In this document: positions 17,481-27,401 of the stretch, one piece after another | Position numbering within the stretch: the first letter of the stretch is position 1 | Layout: each line of letters begins with the position of its first letter | Assembly (NCBI RefSeq): GCF_014696315.1 | Contig: NZ_JACJPX010000020.1 | Location: 44,964-108,963 of the forward strand | Reading direction: 5' to 3' | DNA length: 64,000 nucleotides | Source of the DNA: Calothrix membranacea FACHB-236 | GTDB lineage: Bacteria > Cyanobacteriota > Cyanobacteriia > Cyanobacteriales > Nostocaceae | Notes under the pieces: model-generated | What the model saw: the letters and a program-made list of their open reading frames with translations, nothing else | Database searches by the model: none | What the model was told of the DNA's origin: nothing | Position numbers and translations under genes: made by a program

Positions 17481-20400
17481 TTATCGCGGTTCACCAATTA
17501 AAGTGAATGCTGCCCAATTTATAGGGTGAGGATGTTTTTTCATTGCGTTCAACATAGCTGTTCGCAATGCAACGGCTTTATCGGGATTTTGCTGCCATTG
17601 TTGATAAAATTCGGTCATTAATTCTGATGTTGGTGAATCAGGTACTGACCATAATGAGACAATCACACTCGACGCACCAGCAGTAATTAACGAACGAGAT
17701 AAACCAATTACGCCATCACCAGTAATTGTACCTCTACCAGTGTCACAAGCACTCAAAACTACCAATTCAGCGTTGATAGGTAAATTGACAATTTCTGCTG
17801 GGGTGAGTAAACCGTCATCATTAGCAGCAGGTGCAAAGGCGATCGCAGTTTCTATGCCTTTGGTGGTATCATCCAACAACCCATGTGTTGCTAGGTGAAT
17901 CACCCTAGCAGAGGATAGCTTTTGTTTAAAAGCGGCTTTAGTCGCATCATCGCCGATAATCGCTTTGCTATTAAGAAGGCTAGCAATTGTTTTTGCTTCC
18001 TGTTCAGCACCTAATAACGGTTCAAGTTGCACAGGTGGAATACCCACTTTTGGCATTGTGGGATTACCAATAACTAATACATCCTTAGCTGTCAGCTTTT
18101 GTCTTTGTTTACGTGTTAGTTCCAACATCTGAATTGCTGGTGCAGTCAGGATAGTATGTTTTTCAATTAAATATTCATTATTTTTGTCTTGTAGGGCTGC
18201 AAATGGTACTAAAAAAAGCGATTGATGGGGAATAAAAATTACCCGTTCGTTTGGGTTAGCTGGCAGATGAGATGCAATCGGTGCAATTAAAATTTGATAA
18301 AGTTCTTGTAAGTTTTGTTGTTGCAGAGGTTCACCAATAGGTTCTACTTTAATTCCTCTTCCACCTGCACCTATGGATCTACGACTTTGGTTGACAATAT
18401 CAGCCAAAGATTGATTGAGAGATTTAAAATTGACTGATTTAAAAGCAATTTCACCATTAGGTTTAACTACCCAAATGTATATTTCTGAATTATCCCATGC
18501 TTTTTTATTACCTTTTTGAGGATAATGCGACAGGGAATATTCTACAATTGTGGCGTTTTGTGATTTAGCAATCTGCTTAATTTTAGCAATTGTGGGAATT
18601 TCAGCCTTTATTTGAGAACTTTGTTGGGTTGATAAACGCGAAGTTAATAAATTCACAAATGCTCTAGCTCTGCTGCGTTCAGCAACCTCTAAAGCTTCAT
18701 CAATTTTGTTTTGAGCAATTAAAACTCTTTGTAGGAGGCTATAGGTTTGTGCTTGGGTTTCAAAAATAGAAATTTGACTTTTATCTGTCAAGTCAATGCG
18801 AATAGATTCATATACTTTAATAGTCTCATATAAAGCCACAGTTGCTTCCGGTAGCTTCCCAGCAGCATAACTAGTGATACCAACCTGATGAAACATCAGT
18901 GCTTCATCAAACTTTTTTTGAGCCTTCCTAGCAGATAAAGCAGCTTGTCTGTAAAAATTAATAGCTAAATCATATTTTTGCTGATTTTCGTAAAATTCTC
19001 CTACCTTAAAGAATATATATTGTTGAAATTGGGGATATTCTTGAGATAATTTTATTGCTTTTTGATAGTATTCCCAAGCGCGATCGCTCTCCTGCAATTT
19101 GGCATAAGCATCACCAATTTGTGCCAAAGCAAAAGCTACCATTTCCGGTTTACCTAATGCCTGAGCTTCATTTAATTTTTGCAGCGCCTCTTCTAATTCT
19201 GGCGAAGTTTTGCTAGGACGATTTGATTTATTTTTAATATTTAAACTTTTGATATTAGGAGAAATTTCTGCACAAGCTTGCTTAGATTCCTCAAATTGTC
19301 CCAAAGATTTATAAGCTAAACACATCTGTGCATAACTGAATTTAATTCCCTGGTTGAGTTGTTGCTTGGCTAAATCAACCGAAAACTTTTTAGAAGTATC
19401 AGTAATTTGTTCAACTTGTTTAAGAGATGATTGTAAAATTCCTAAAGCATCTTGATAAGATTGAATGGCTTGGTCATATTTACCAGTATCAGAGTAAATA
19501 TTGCCAATATTTGCGATCAGTAATCCTTGCTCCTTGTTTTTTTCTACCCTTTCTAAAGGAGAACTAGCTGGGATTGTTTTAGCAATAGCAAGAGATTGTT
19601 GATAATATTTCAATGCTGATTCTGGTTGACGCAAACTTTTATAAACTTCACCCAACTTAGATAAGGTATCGCGTAGTTTACTTGGTGATTTCTGATCGGT
19701 TTGGAAAATTTTTAGCGCTTGCTGGAGAGGTTCTACAGCTTCTGTATACTTACTCTTGGCATTGTACATATTACCCAACCCCAAAAGTGCTTCTGCAAGT
19801 TGACGGCGATCGCCTGTTTGTTTCGCAATTGTGATAGCTTGTTGATAAGTTGCGATCGCTCGATCAAAAGATCCGCCTGGTACTTGACTCTCAACCACAC
19901 CCTTGTAAACACCCGTGAGATAATAATTCCTCGCTAGCGCAATCAAAATATCTGTTTCCTGTTTGCGTAGACGTAGCTGAGTATCTGGAGAACCAACAGA
20001 CTGTTTGCGTAGCACCACTACAGCTTGTTCTAAATAATCTATTGCCTTGGGAAGATTAACACTAACGTGGGTATAACCGAGATTTTCTAACGTGCTAGCT
20101 TCTCTATCAAGATTCTTAATTTCACGGGCGATCGCCAATGCTTTTTCATAGTATGCGATCGCTTGAGGCAAATTCCCTAAAGCGCGATAATTAATTCCTA
20201 GATTATTCAGCGCTCTAGCTGCTAAATCCCTATCTTTGGTACTTTGAGCAATTTCTAAAGCTTGTTGTTGATAGCTAATTGCTTGATTGAAATCATGCAA
20301 ATCATAGTAAACATTACCAATTCCTTTCAGCGTTCTACCTTCACCAGGACGATACTTAATTTGACGATAAATTTTCAAAGCTTGCTGGAAAGTTTTTAAC

Positions 20401-20618
20401 GCCGCTTGAGATTGATATTTATCCAGCAGTTCTTCACCTTGTTGGAGTAGTCTATCAGCCTCAATTTTACGTGCATCTGAACCTTGTGCTAATACCTGTG
20501 AAGTTCCCAATGGCTCAACTAACAATCCTCCCAAGGGCAACGTCAGGTAAAATACCAAAGAAGCCAGCGTCAGGCTTTGCAGACGGTAGCTCAAGGAGCG
20601 ATGAGGATGAAAACGCAT
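17481..20618 (-). CDS. Exported TPR protein with C-terminal CHAT peptidase domain
   Basis: 1045 residues. An N-terminal signal-like segment (SLTLASLVFYLTLPLGGLLV) ends near AQG at about 46. Then come at least ten TPR repeats to about residue 650 and a CHAT (caspase-like) domain at about 730-1045. The predicted catalytic His is in HLATHGLLDD (about 904) and Cys in VVLSACDTGRG (about 956); both are present. CHAT-TPR proteins are abundant in filamentous cyanobacteria and are thought to be signal-dependent proteases; the substrate here is unknown. The signal-like N-terminus suggests action outside the cytoplasm. It appears monocistronic. Confidence 0.85.
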   Translation of the reverse strand: MRFHPHRSLSYRLQSLTLASLVFYLTLPLGGLLVEPLGTSQVLAQGSDARKIEADRLLQQGEELLDKYQSQAALKTFQQALKIYRQIKYRPGEGRTLKGIGNVYYDLHDFNQAISYQQQALEIAQSTKDRDLAARALNNLGINYRALGNLPQAIAYYEKALAIAREIKNLDREASTLENLGYTHVSVNLPKAIDYLEQAVVVLRKQSVGSPDTQLRLRKQETDILIALARNYYLTGVYKGVVESQVPGGSFDRAIATYQQAITIAKQTGDRRQLAEALLGLGNMYNAKSKYTEAVEPLQQALKIFQTDQKSPSKLRDTLSKLGEVYKSLRQPESALKYYQQSLAIAKTIPASSPLERVEKNKEQGLLIANIGNIYSDTGKYDQAIQSYQDALGILQSSLKQVEQITDTSKKFSVDLAKQQLNQGIKFSYAQMCLAYKSLGQFEESKQACAEISPNIKSLNIKNKSNRPSKTSPELEEALQKLNEAQALGKPEMVAFALAQIGDAYAKLQESDRAWEYYQKAIKLSQEYPQFQQYIFFKVGEFYENQQKYDLAINFYRQAALSARKAQKKFDEALMFHQVGITSYAAGKLPEATVALYETIKVYESIRIDLTDKSQISIFETQAQTYSLLQRVLIAQNKIDEALEVAERSRARAFVNLLTSRLSTQQSSQIKAEIPTIAKIKQIAKSQNATIVEYSLSHYPQKGNKKAWDNSEIYIWVVKPNGEIAFKSVNFKSLNQSLADIVNQSRRSIGAGGRGIKVEPIGEPLQQQNLQELYQILIAPIASHLPANPNERVIFIPHQSLFLVPFAALQDKNNEYLIEKHTILTAPAIQMLELTRKQRQKLTAKDVLVIGNPTMPKVGIPPVQLEPLLGAEQEAKTIASLLNSKAIIGDDATKAAFKQKLSSARVIHLATHGLLDDTTKGIETAIAFAPAANDDGLLTPAEIVNLPINAELVVLSACDTGRGTITGDGVIGLSRSLITAGASSVIVSLWSVPDSPTSELMTEFYQQWQQNPDKAVALRTAMLNAMKKHPHPINWAAFTLIGEPR

Positions 20619-20699
20619 AACTAGATTACAGATAGTATGGGAAGATTTACTTACATATAGCCATCCTAAATGATTTGTGAAATAAAATATTAAATGCAG

Positions 20700-20736
20700 G
20701 GTAGTTAACAGTTAACTGTTGACAGTCAACTACCAA
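20700..20736. repeat. GTTAACTGTTGAC-type repeat upstream of the CHAT gene
   Basis: Overlapping GTTAACAGTTAACTGTTGAC units form an imperfect hairpin. Related sequence recurs at 21246-21272 and 29898-29916, so it is an interspersed STRR. Confidence 0.6.
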
Positions 20737-20915
20737 AACCGATATGGTTCACAACCGCAATAGTATTGCTATATATCTCCTATCATTCAAAGAGTAACAT
20801 TCTGTTAAGTTCAGAAATAGGAATAATTTATCTTGTGGATTTCGCTGAAATTTATTAATGACTAAAGACTAATACCAATTACCAATTACCCATCACCATA
20901 AGCAGTCGAGAAATT

Positions 20916-21203
20916 ATGATATCAACGCAATTATTTAAAGTCATTGAAGAAGCAATTACCAAACCGCCAATTCCTCACGAACCATATAAGCAGTCTTTAA
21001 AAGCTTGGGCAATGTATTGTTTAAGAGATAGAGGTTTTAAAGTAGTTTATGCTCAAAATGCCGATTTTGCCATTGAACCAAAGAATGGAGATAAGCTGTA
21101 TTTTAAGGTAACCAATAATGCCGATGAGGTAGATAATTCTTGTAGCTGGATAGTTTGGGATAGTACAGCCAAAAGCGCCAGTGTGATTCCTTTACAATCT
21201 TAA
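20916..21203 (+). CDS. Small protein of unknown function
   Basis: 95 residues, starting MISTQLFKVIEEAITKPPIP, then a basic/aromatic helix (KAWAMYCLRDRGFKVVYAQN) and a beta-rich half ending SAKSASVIPLQS. No signal peptide or membrane segment. It is the only plus-strand gene between the CHAT gene and a minus-strand methyltransferase gene. The composition is typical of a real folded protein, but I do not recognise the family. The ribosome site is weak (GAG). Confidence 0.6.
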   Translation: MISTQLFKVIEEAITKPPIPHEPYKQSLKAWAMYCLRDRGFKVVYAQNADFAIEPKNGDKLYFKVTNNADEVDNSCSWIVWDSTAKSASVIPLQS

Positions 21204-21337
21204 GAGATGATTTATAAAGTAAACCTTAAATTGTAGGATGCGTTACTGTCAACAGTTAACAGTCAACATTCAACGACCTGCATCTAATATTTCATCAATC
21301 ATTTAGGATTACTATAATGATTAGTGAGAAAAAAGTT

Positions 21338-22111
21338 TTAAGCTGGCTTTTCAAACACCATTAAATGTTGCTGGGGTAAAACATTTTTGGTTTCTCGCCA
21401 AACTAAACCCACAGCTTGCATTTCTTGGCGGACTTGTTTTTGAGTCATTTTGTGTAGGCGTTTAATCATAATAAAAGGATTTTCGCCCCGATACTCAACC
21501 AGCGCTACCCTACCGCCAGGTTTTAATGCTTTGAAAATTTTTTGCATTACTTCTTGGGGATAATCAAATTCATGATAAGCATCCACCATCAGCGCTAAAT
21601 CCACACTTGTTGATGGAAGATTAGGGTCAGTTATTGTTGCTAATACAGGCTCAATATTAGTAATATTTTTTTCTTTTTGGAAAAACTCAATAATATCTAG
21701 CATTTCTGGCTGAATATCTACAGCTAAAACTTTTCCTTGAGTTAATAATGGTGCAATGCGAAAACTCATGTAGCCTGTACCAGCACCAATATCTGCAACT
21801 ACATCGCTAGATTTTAAGTTAAGCGCACTAACTATTTTACTTGGCTGTTCCTCCATCTCACGGCTAGGCCTTTCTAACCAGCCTGCACCTGTATGTCCCA
21901 TTACTTTAGCAATCTCTCTACCCATGTAGTATTTTCCAATACCATCTGGGCTATGATGCGATCGCAATTCGTAAATTGATGACATACTAGAGCCAGCAAT
22001 GGCTGTATTATCTACATCGCACAAAAATCCTAGAATTATTACTAGGACAATTAATGTAAAACCTAAAAAGTTATACTTCCAACTACGAGCCATAATTAAC
22101 TGAGCAAACAT
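21338..22111 (-). CDS. Membrane-anchored or secreted class I SAM-dependent methyltransferase
   Basis: 257 residues. A hydrophobic segment (FLGFTLIVLVIILGFLC, about 15-31) is followed by GKYYMGREIAKVMGHTGAGW and a Rossmann methyltransferase. Motif I is VVADIGAGTGYMSFRIAPLL, the acidic end of strand 2 is VLAVDIQPEML, and the later motifs include VDLALMVDAYHEFDYPQE and LKPGGRVALVEYRGE. The N-terminus would place the enzyme in the periplasm or on a membrane, unusual for an enzyme that needs cytosolic SAM. The substrate is unknown. An internal ATG at 22093 still keeps the hydrophobic segment. Confidence 0.8.
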   Translation of the reverse strand: MFAQLIMARSWKYNFLGFTLIVLVIILGFLCDVDNTAIAGSSMSSIYELRSHHSPDGIGKYYMGREIAKVMGHTGAGWLERPSREMEEQPSKIVSALNLKSSDVVADIGAGTGYMSFRIAPLLTQGKVLAVDIQPEMLDIIEFFQKEKNITNIEPVLATITDPNLPSTSVDLALMVDAYHEFDYPQEVMQKIFKALKPGGRVALVEYRGENPFIMIKRLHKMTQKQVRQEMQAVGLVWRETKNVLPQQHLMVFEKPA

Positions 22112-22164
22112 TAGGATAAGAGAACGAACAAGAAATACAAATCACAAATAAACCTTGACCTTGA

Positions 22165-22863
22165 TCAATTCACTTCAACACTAACTATAGTGACTCTTGC
22201 CTTAGCTGATGTGGTGTCGTCGCCCAGAAAAATTAAATTGGCTTTCGTGTAGGGATTAGGATAGCCAAGAGGTGGTGTAAAGCCTGTATACTGCCGTAAG
22301 CTACCTTTGAGACTGGGTGTTGTACTTCCATTAACGAAGAGTTGATAATTACCATCTTTGACAGCTAGCTTATATGTTTGCGCGGAGGCTTTAGTATTAT
22401 GGGACATATTTTCACCACGAGTAAAGCCAACATTTTGCGCCCAAATACTATTTTCCCAGAAGCCCAGTTCTAAACCGTATGGTTGTGATTCACTAGCTAG
22501 CTTATCGCTAATAACAATGATACTGAATCCAGCACGATTTGCGGAACTGTGGCTTTCAGAGTTAATTTGTACCCTAAATGTAACGGTGTAGCCTTTGCTA
22601 CGATTCAAAGTAATAGGAGATGTACGGAAATAACCTGCATAATTGGCATTAGTCCCACTGCTATCGAGAATTGTACCTTGCTTAGTAGCGATCGCAGAAG
22701 GAGCAGGGATGACAAAACTATTGAGATATAACCATCCTTGTTGAGCAGGTGTTTGGCTGGGACTGGATAAGCCGTTGTATAGCACAGCAGCACTACCAGA
22801 ATTTGCACCTATCAATAAAGCAAAGCCAGCACTCAGAGTAGCGACTAAAGAAGTTTTAATCAT
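22165..22863 (-). CDS. Secreted lectin-like protein (choice-of-anchor Y-like)
   Basis: 232 residues with a signal peptide (LVATLSAGFALLIGANSGSA). The mature part is beta-rich: AVLYNGLSSPSQTPAQQGWL, YTVTFRVQINSESHSSANRA, GLELGFWENSIWAQ and ANLIFLGDDTTSAKARVTI. The pattern resembles bacterial secreted beta-sandwich domains called choice-of-anchor Y, from memory of the pattern only. No sorting signal is seen at the C-terminus, which ends in SVEVN. The gene is 54 bp upstream of the methyltransferase gene on the same strand, so the two may be co-transcribed. Confidence 0.65.
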   Translation of the reverse strand: MIKTSLVATLSAGFALLIGANSGSAAVLYNGLSSPSQTPAQQGWLYLNSFVIPAPSAIATKQGTILDSSGTNANYAGYFRTSPITLNRSKGYTVTFRVQINSESHSSANRAGFSIIVISDKLASESQPYGLELGFWENSIWAQNVGFTRGENMSHNTKASAQTYKLAVKDGNYQLFVNGSTTPSLKGSLRQYTGFTPPLGYPNPYTKANLIFLGDDTTSAKARVTIVSVEVN

Positions 22864-23150
22864 ATGGGCTAGGGGCTAGAGAATTATGATGTACTTTGTC
22901 AGCAATAGAGCCTAGATAGAGGAGCTAGAGTTAGGCCTATGGGGGGCGTTAATACTGTAGTGCTATCCCTGAGAATCTGATTTAAATTATACTAGTATAA
23001 ATTAAACACAGATCATTGATATATTCCAGCAACTTTTTTGAGTTGGTATGAGCGAGTAATTGAAGAGAATTAAAAATCCTGGAAAATCTGCTGAGGCTTG
23101 TTAGTACTTGATTAGAGTAGGATTTTAGTTAAGTACTCATACTGGGTCTT

Positions 23151-23576
23151 ATGTCTAAACTGTTGCCATGCGCTTTAGCCGCCGTTGCCTTTCTCATCAC
23201 ATCAACTAATCACCCCAGCACAACACTGGCCGGAACCTGCGCCTCTAAATGTGGCCCCCATCCTATTCAATTTACTCCCGGTCAACGTATCCGATTAGAG
23301 GTTGTAAATAGAACATCAGGTTTAGTAAAACTCGAAAGAATCCAAGGAACCGATCCCATCCCTCTACGACCAGGACAAGAACTGCAATTTATGCAGGAAG
23401 AAGACGGACAAGCGATTATGTCTCTCGTCTTTTGGCATGAAATGGGATTACCACTAAAAGCCGTAGTTTCTAAACCTAACTTTGGGACATTACGCTTAGA
23501 ACTCGGCCCCGGTAAGCGTAACCCAGGCGATCGCTCTCTCTATCTGCTGAATGATGGTCATGTCAGCGTGTATTAA
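23151..23576 (+). CDS. Small secreted protein of unknown function
   Basis: 141 residues. The signal peptide is LLPCALAAVAFLITSTN with processing likely near TTLAGTCAS. The mature part has a CASKCG pair of cysteines and a beta-rich body (QRIRLEVVNRTSGLVKLERI, then GTLRLELGPGKRNPGDRSLY). It looks like a conserved cyanobacterial periplasmic protein, but I cannot name its function. It is monocistronic, followed by a 470-bp spacer before recA. Confidence 0.7.
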   Translation: MSKLLPCALAAVAFLITSTNHPSTTLAGTCASKCGPHPIQFTPGQRIRLEVVNRTSGLVKLERIQGTDPIPLRPGQELQFMQEEDGQAIMSLVFWHEMGLPLKAVVSKPNFGTLRLELGPGKRNPGDRSLYLLNDGHVSVY

Positions 23577-23978
23577 TTAACCTCTATTCTTCCACCATCT
23601 TGATTGTTCGACAATATTAGTGGGCGATCGCTTGTGATGGATGTGTCAACACGCAGTTAAAACAGAGGTGATATTACCCAAGGAAACAATTGGTTAAAAT
23701 TACGTATAAAATTTAACCAATATTTAGCTAAATATTGTAGAGCTTGCTAAACCCAAAATATTTTCGTTACCCTACCTCTAAGCTGTATTGCATTCAACCG
23801 GGAACTGCTATATTTGTAGCGGCTTGAAAGTGATAATGATCTTAGTTCCCCAAACTTTGCCTCTAAAAGCCAAAATAAAGTATGAAGGTAATGTTCACCG
23901 CGAATGTATCAGATCAAGTTACGATCTTGTCACACTTCCCTGTTTAAAAAGTCATATCCAGAATTTTCTGGCTAAAAT

Positions 23979-23992
23979 AGTATATCTGTTCT
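23979..23992 (+). promoter_or_regulatory. LexA-box-like site upstream of recA
   Basis: AGTATATCTGTTCT matches the cyanobacterial LexA consensus RGTACNNNDGTWCB at every fixed position except one (T for C at position 5). It ends 52 bp before the recA ATG. The consensus is from established knowledge; binding here is inferred. Confidence 0.55.
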
Positions 23993-24044
23993 ACTCAACT
24001 CCAACCTTATACAATCCTGAAATCCATATATTTTAGAGGCAGGA

Positions 24045-25121
24045 ATGGCTATCAACACCGATACTTCTGGCAAGCAAAAAGCGCTGAATATTGTACTCAA
24101 CCAGATTGAGCGCAGCTTTGGTAAGGGAGCAATCATGCGCCTCGGGGATGCTACTCGGATGCGAGTAGAGACCATTTCCACTGGGGCACTCACCTTAGAT
24201 CTAGCATTGGGTGGAGGTTTACCCAAGGGACGGGTAATTGAGATTTACGGGCCGGAAAGTTCCGGGAAAACAACAGTAGCGCTACATGCGATCGCTGAAG
24301 TGCAACGAGAAGGTGGTATTGCTGCCTTTGTGGATGCTGAACACGCCCTTGATCCCACCTACGCTGGGGCTTTGGGTGTAGATATTGAAAATCTTCTGGT
24401 TTCCCAACCAGATACTGGTGAAGCAGCATTGGAAATTGTCGATCAGCTTGTGCGCTCTGCTGCTGTTGACATTGTAGTAATTGACTCTGTGGCAGCATTA
24501 GTCCCTCGGGCGGAAATAGAAGGCGATATGGGCGATGCTCACGTTGGTCTCCAAGCTCGACTCATGAGCCAAGCTTTACGTAAAATTACTGGCAATATTG
24601 GTAAATCTGGTTGCACAGTAATTTTTATTAACCAATTACGGCAAAAAATTGGTGTCACCTACGGTAGCCCAGAAACCACCACTGGTGGTAATGCCTTAAA
24701 ATTCTACGCCTCTGTGCGCTTAGATATTCGCCGGATTCAAACCTTGAAAAAAGGCACAGATGAATTTGGTAACCGCGTCAAAGTCAAGGTAGCAAAAAAT
24801 AAAGTAGCACCGCCCTTTAGAATTGCCGAATTTGACATTATTTTTGGTAAGGGAGTTTCTACTATAGGATGTCTCGTTGACCTTGCTGAAGAAACTGGTA
24901 TCTTGCTCCGCAAAGGAGCTTGGTATAGCTACAATGGCGAAAATATTTCCCAAGGTAGGGACAACGCCATCAAATACTTAGAAGAAAAACCAGAATTTGC
25001 TGCACAAATTAAGCAGTTAGTACGTGAAAAGCTAGACAAGGGAGCTGTTGTTTCTGCTAACTCTGTAACCAAGGTCAATGATGACGAGGAAGAGGAAGAA
25101 GGCGATTTAGATGAGGAATAA
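24045..25121 (+). CDS. recA: Recombinase A
   Basis: 358 residues, normal length. It forms the ATP-dependent filament for strand exchange. Walker A is GPESSGKT (about 68-75), Walker [21 protein letters not shown], the loop-2 motif is [20 protein letters not shown], and [10 protein letters not shown] is present. The acidic C-terminus ([13 protein letters not shown]) is typical. AGAGGCAGGA precedes the ATG. The LexA-like box at 23979 suggests control by the SOS repressor, although in cyanobacteria the regulon varies. It is convergent with the FHA gene, and a shared terminator lies between them. Confidence 0.98.
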   Translation: MAINTDTSGKQKALNIVLNQIERSFGKGAIMRLGDATRMRVETISTGALTLDLALGGGLPKGRVIEIYGPESSGKTTVALHAIAEVQREGGIAAFVDAEHALDPTYAGALGVDIENLLVSQPDTGEAALEIVDQLVRSAAVDIVVIDSVAALVPRAEIEGDMGDAHVGLQARLMSQALRKITGNIGKSGCTVIFINQLRQKIGVTYGSPETTTGGNALKFYASVRLDIRRIQTLKKGTDEFGNRVKVKVAKNKVAPPFRIAEFDIIFGKGVSTIGCLVDLAEETGILLRKGAWYSYNGENISQGRDNAIKYLEEKPEFAAQIKQLVREKLDKGAVVSANSVTKVNDDEEEEEGDLDEE

Positions 25122-25382
25122 TAATCACAGTCAAAAAAGAGGAAATGGGCGGAGCTAAAGGGTGGAAGCCCAACAGGGTGATTAGTTGATTGCAAAGCAA
25201 TTGCTAGGTAATTGTCAAATCTCTCTCCCTGCTTCCCTTTTGAATTCACCCTTTTTCTTTTTTGCTTTAACTAAAGGCTTTAACTCAACTGTATTGTTAA
25301 AATTGTGAATATTTGTAGAGAAGTTACTTGCTACATCTTTACAGATAAACCAGATGGCAACATAGTGAGCAATAGATAATTG

Positions 25383-25408
25383 TAAGGGCGCACAAATGTG
25401 CGCCCTTA
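25383..25408. terminator. Hairpin between convergent recA and FHA genes
   Basis: TAAGGGCGCACA, a two-base loop and TGTGCGCCCTTA form a perfect 12-bp stem. It is placed to end both transcripts. Confidence 0.7.
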
Positions 25409-25462
25409 GCTATGTAATAATTTAATTACCAAACCCTAATATTACTGGAATTTAAAACAATA

Positions 25463-26281
25463 TCAACTATCCATAAATTGAGAATTTTGAATTTTTGGAA
25501 TTTGATTATGAGACAGTTGTTGGCTAAAAAAACGCTCTAAAATTTCAGACTTTTCCTCTAAACTAAAGTTGGTATGCTGATATGTCAGGTTATTCATTAA
25601 GCTTGCATCTTCAAGTATATGGAAAGCATGATTTAAGTTTTGAAGAGGAAATTCTTCTGGCTCGCTAGTTAGTTTAAATATTTTTTTAGGATGGTCATCT
25701 ACACCTTCTACAAGCTGCATCAATAATTCCACAGCTACAGTTGGTAGAGTACGACAAGTATGATTAATAAAAAAATCAAAAGTGATCAGCCCTAAGCGAA
25801 TGCGATCGCCATCCTTAAGTTTTGTAGGTTGAAAAACTTGTTCTCCATTGACAAATGAGCCATTACTGCTTTTAAAGTCAATTAAGTAGAAGCCTTTATC
25901 CTTAATATATTGGATTGCAGCATGGCGTTCAGATAGATACTGGTCGTCAATCGCGATACCACTAGTACTATCTCGACCTATAGTCCAAATTTGCTGTGAC
26001 TGGTGTAAACTCTGTGTTTCATGATCACAAAGATTAGTAATGATATAAACAACCGAATCATTAACTACGCCTTGTAGATAAAGAGGTTGCATTGCTAAAA
26101 ATGATTCCTGAGCAATGTTCTCGAGGAGGAAAATTTCATCCAAAAGGCTACTATTTTGTTCGTACAACTTTAGGAAGACCTGAAATAAACTTAATCGTCT
26201 TTCTAATTCCTTATCTTGTAACTCAACTCTCATAGATGAGCCTTTTGCTTTCAAGAAATGTAAATTGCTGATTTCGGTCAT
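25463..26281 (-). CDS. FHA-domain protein
   Basis: 272 residues. The N-terminal part (to about 95) is helical and not recognised. An FHA domain follows at about 98-165 with the key residues in IWTIGRDSTSG, YLSERHAAIQYI and SSNGSFVNGEQ. The C-terminal 90 residues are helical, with hydrophilic ends. FHA domains bind phosphothreonine peptides. The next gene upstream on the same strand, 1.1 kb away, is a Ser/Thr kinase, which is a natural partner but unproven. The start may be the ATG at 26233, which has AAAGG upstream; 26281 lacks a ribosome site. Confidence 0.85.
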   Translation of the reverse strand: MTEISNLHFLKAKGSSMRVELQDKELERRLSLFQVFLKLYEQNSSLLDEIFLLENIAQESFLAMQPLYLQGVVNDSVVYIITNLCDHETQSLHQSQQIWTIGRDSTSGIAIDDQYLSERHAAIQYIKDKGFYLIDFKSSNGSFVNGEQVFQPTKLKDGDRIRLGLITFDFFINHTCRTLPTVAVELLMQLVEGVDDHPKKIFKLTSEPEEFPLQNLNHAFHILEDASLMNNLTYQHTNFSLEEKSEILERFFSQQLSHNQIPKIQNSQFMDS

Positions 26282-27353
26282 TAATTTATATTTTCAGCCT
26301 AATATCAGGAATAATGGTTAAATTATCACAAAAACAGAATCTAGCCTATTCTATTCTACAAACACACAACATTTCATCTGTTTTTATCTGAGCATATGCC
26401 AATAAAACAGAATTTTGCTATTAATATGCTCCAGCTTTATTGCAGATATCTGCTAAAACGCTTAAGCAGCAAGAAATTCAAATGTTTAATCTCGATGTCA
26501 AAATTTACTTCATCAAAGCATTCATAAATTTTAGTAAAAGCGTTGAGTACAAATATTGTAACTGTTTATTTTTTATTGTAAATTATTTTTTTTTGTTTGT
26601 CATATATAGAAATTAAATTTGGTTTACCAGCTTACTAGTTAAGGTTAGAAATTGCTAATAGGCAGTAAGGAATCGAAAAATCAGTAAGGTGTGTTAAGCA
26701 TCGTCCAAAATTAATGCTAATCCACTATCAGGCATCTACATATATTGTTATAGAAATCTCAACTAAAAAAATAACACTATTGACATAGTGCGTTATAAAG
26801 CATATATAACGCTAATCAATTGGAAAGTCTAAAGTAATTATTGCTATTAGTTTTATCTCTAATTGTTGAACTATATAGGCATAGAACTACTATTTGATTT
26901 TAGCAATACTTTTTATATGATCATTGATGGCTATGTTATGCCATATCCATCCCAGCATTTATCGCTATATTCTCAGGAATAATACCAATTTTTATCATAA
27001 ATTCCGCAAGAATTACGACCTGATATTTTGAAGCTATTGCCGTATTTTGGCTAATTTAGTATGGCACACCCTAAATATACTTAAATGTTTTCACTTATCA
27101 AATTAGATATAGCATTCTTATCACATTTGTGAAATTCAAATTAAATTTCTAATTTAAGCTGTAAGTCAGCTAATCAATCATTATTCCTGCTAAATATCTG
27201 CGTATTTGTAGCGCTACGGATAACTCAAAATTAGTAAATTTACTTATTTAGCCTACTCATCGTTTACTAATACTAGTATTCTCACTTGGCTACTAGATAG
27301 TTAGCTAGTGAAACCTAACAATTTTAAACTTTATATATAGTAATCATCCTGAG
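26282..27353. other. 1.07-kb AT-rich spacer, no gene recognised
   Basis: I see no credible coding frame and no tRNA. It may hold the promoter of the FHA gene. Confidence 0.5.
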
Positions 27354-27388
27354 AAGTGTTTTTAAGTAGTTAACAATCAAAAACACTT
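27354..27388 (-). terminator. Hairpin after the pentapeptide kinase gene
   Basis: AAGTGTTTTT (27354-27363) pairs perfectly with AAAAACACTT (27379-27388). It is 14 bp past the stop codon, and the A/T ends act as the U tract. Confidence 0.6.
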
Positions 27389-27401
27389 GCCATAGTAAAC
27401 A

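Noticed and set aside
23788..24036. Plus-strand 82-residue open frame before recA
   Set aside because: Spans the recA promoter region including the LexA-like box; sequence looks random.
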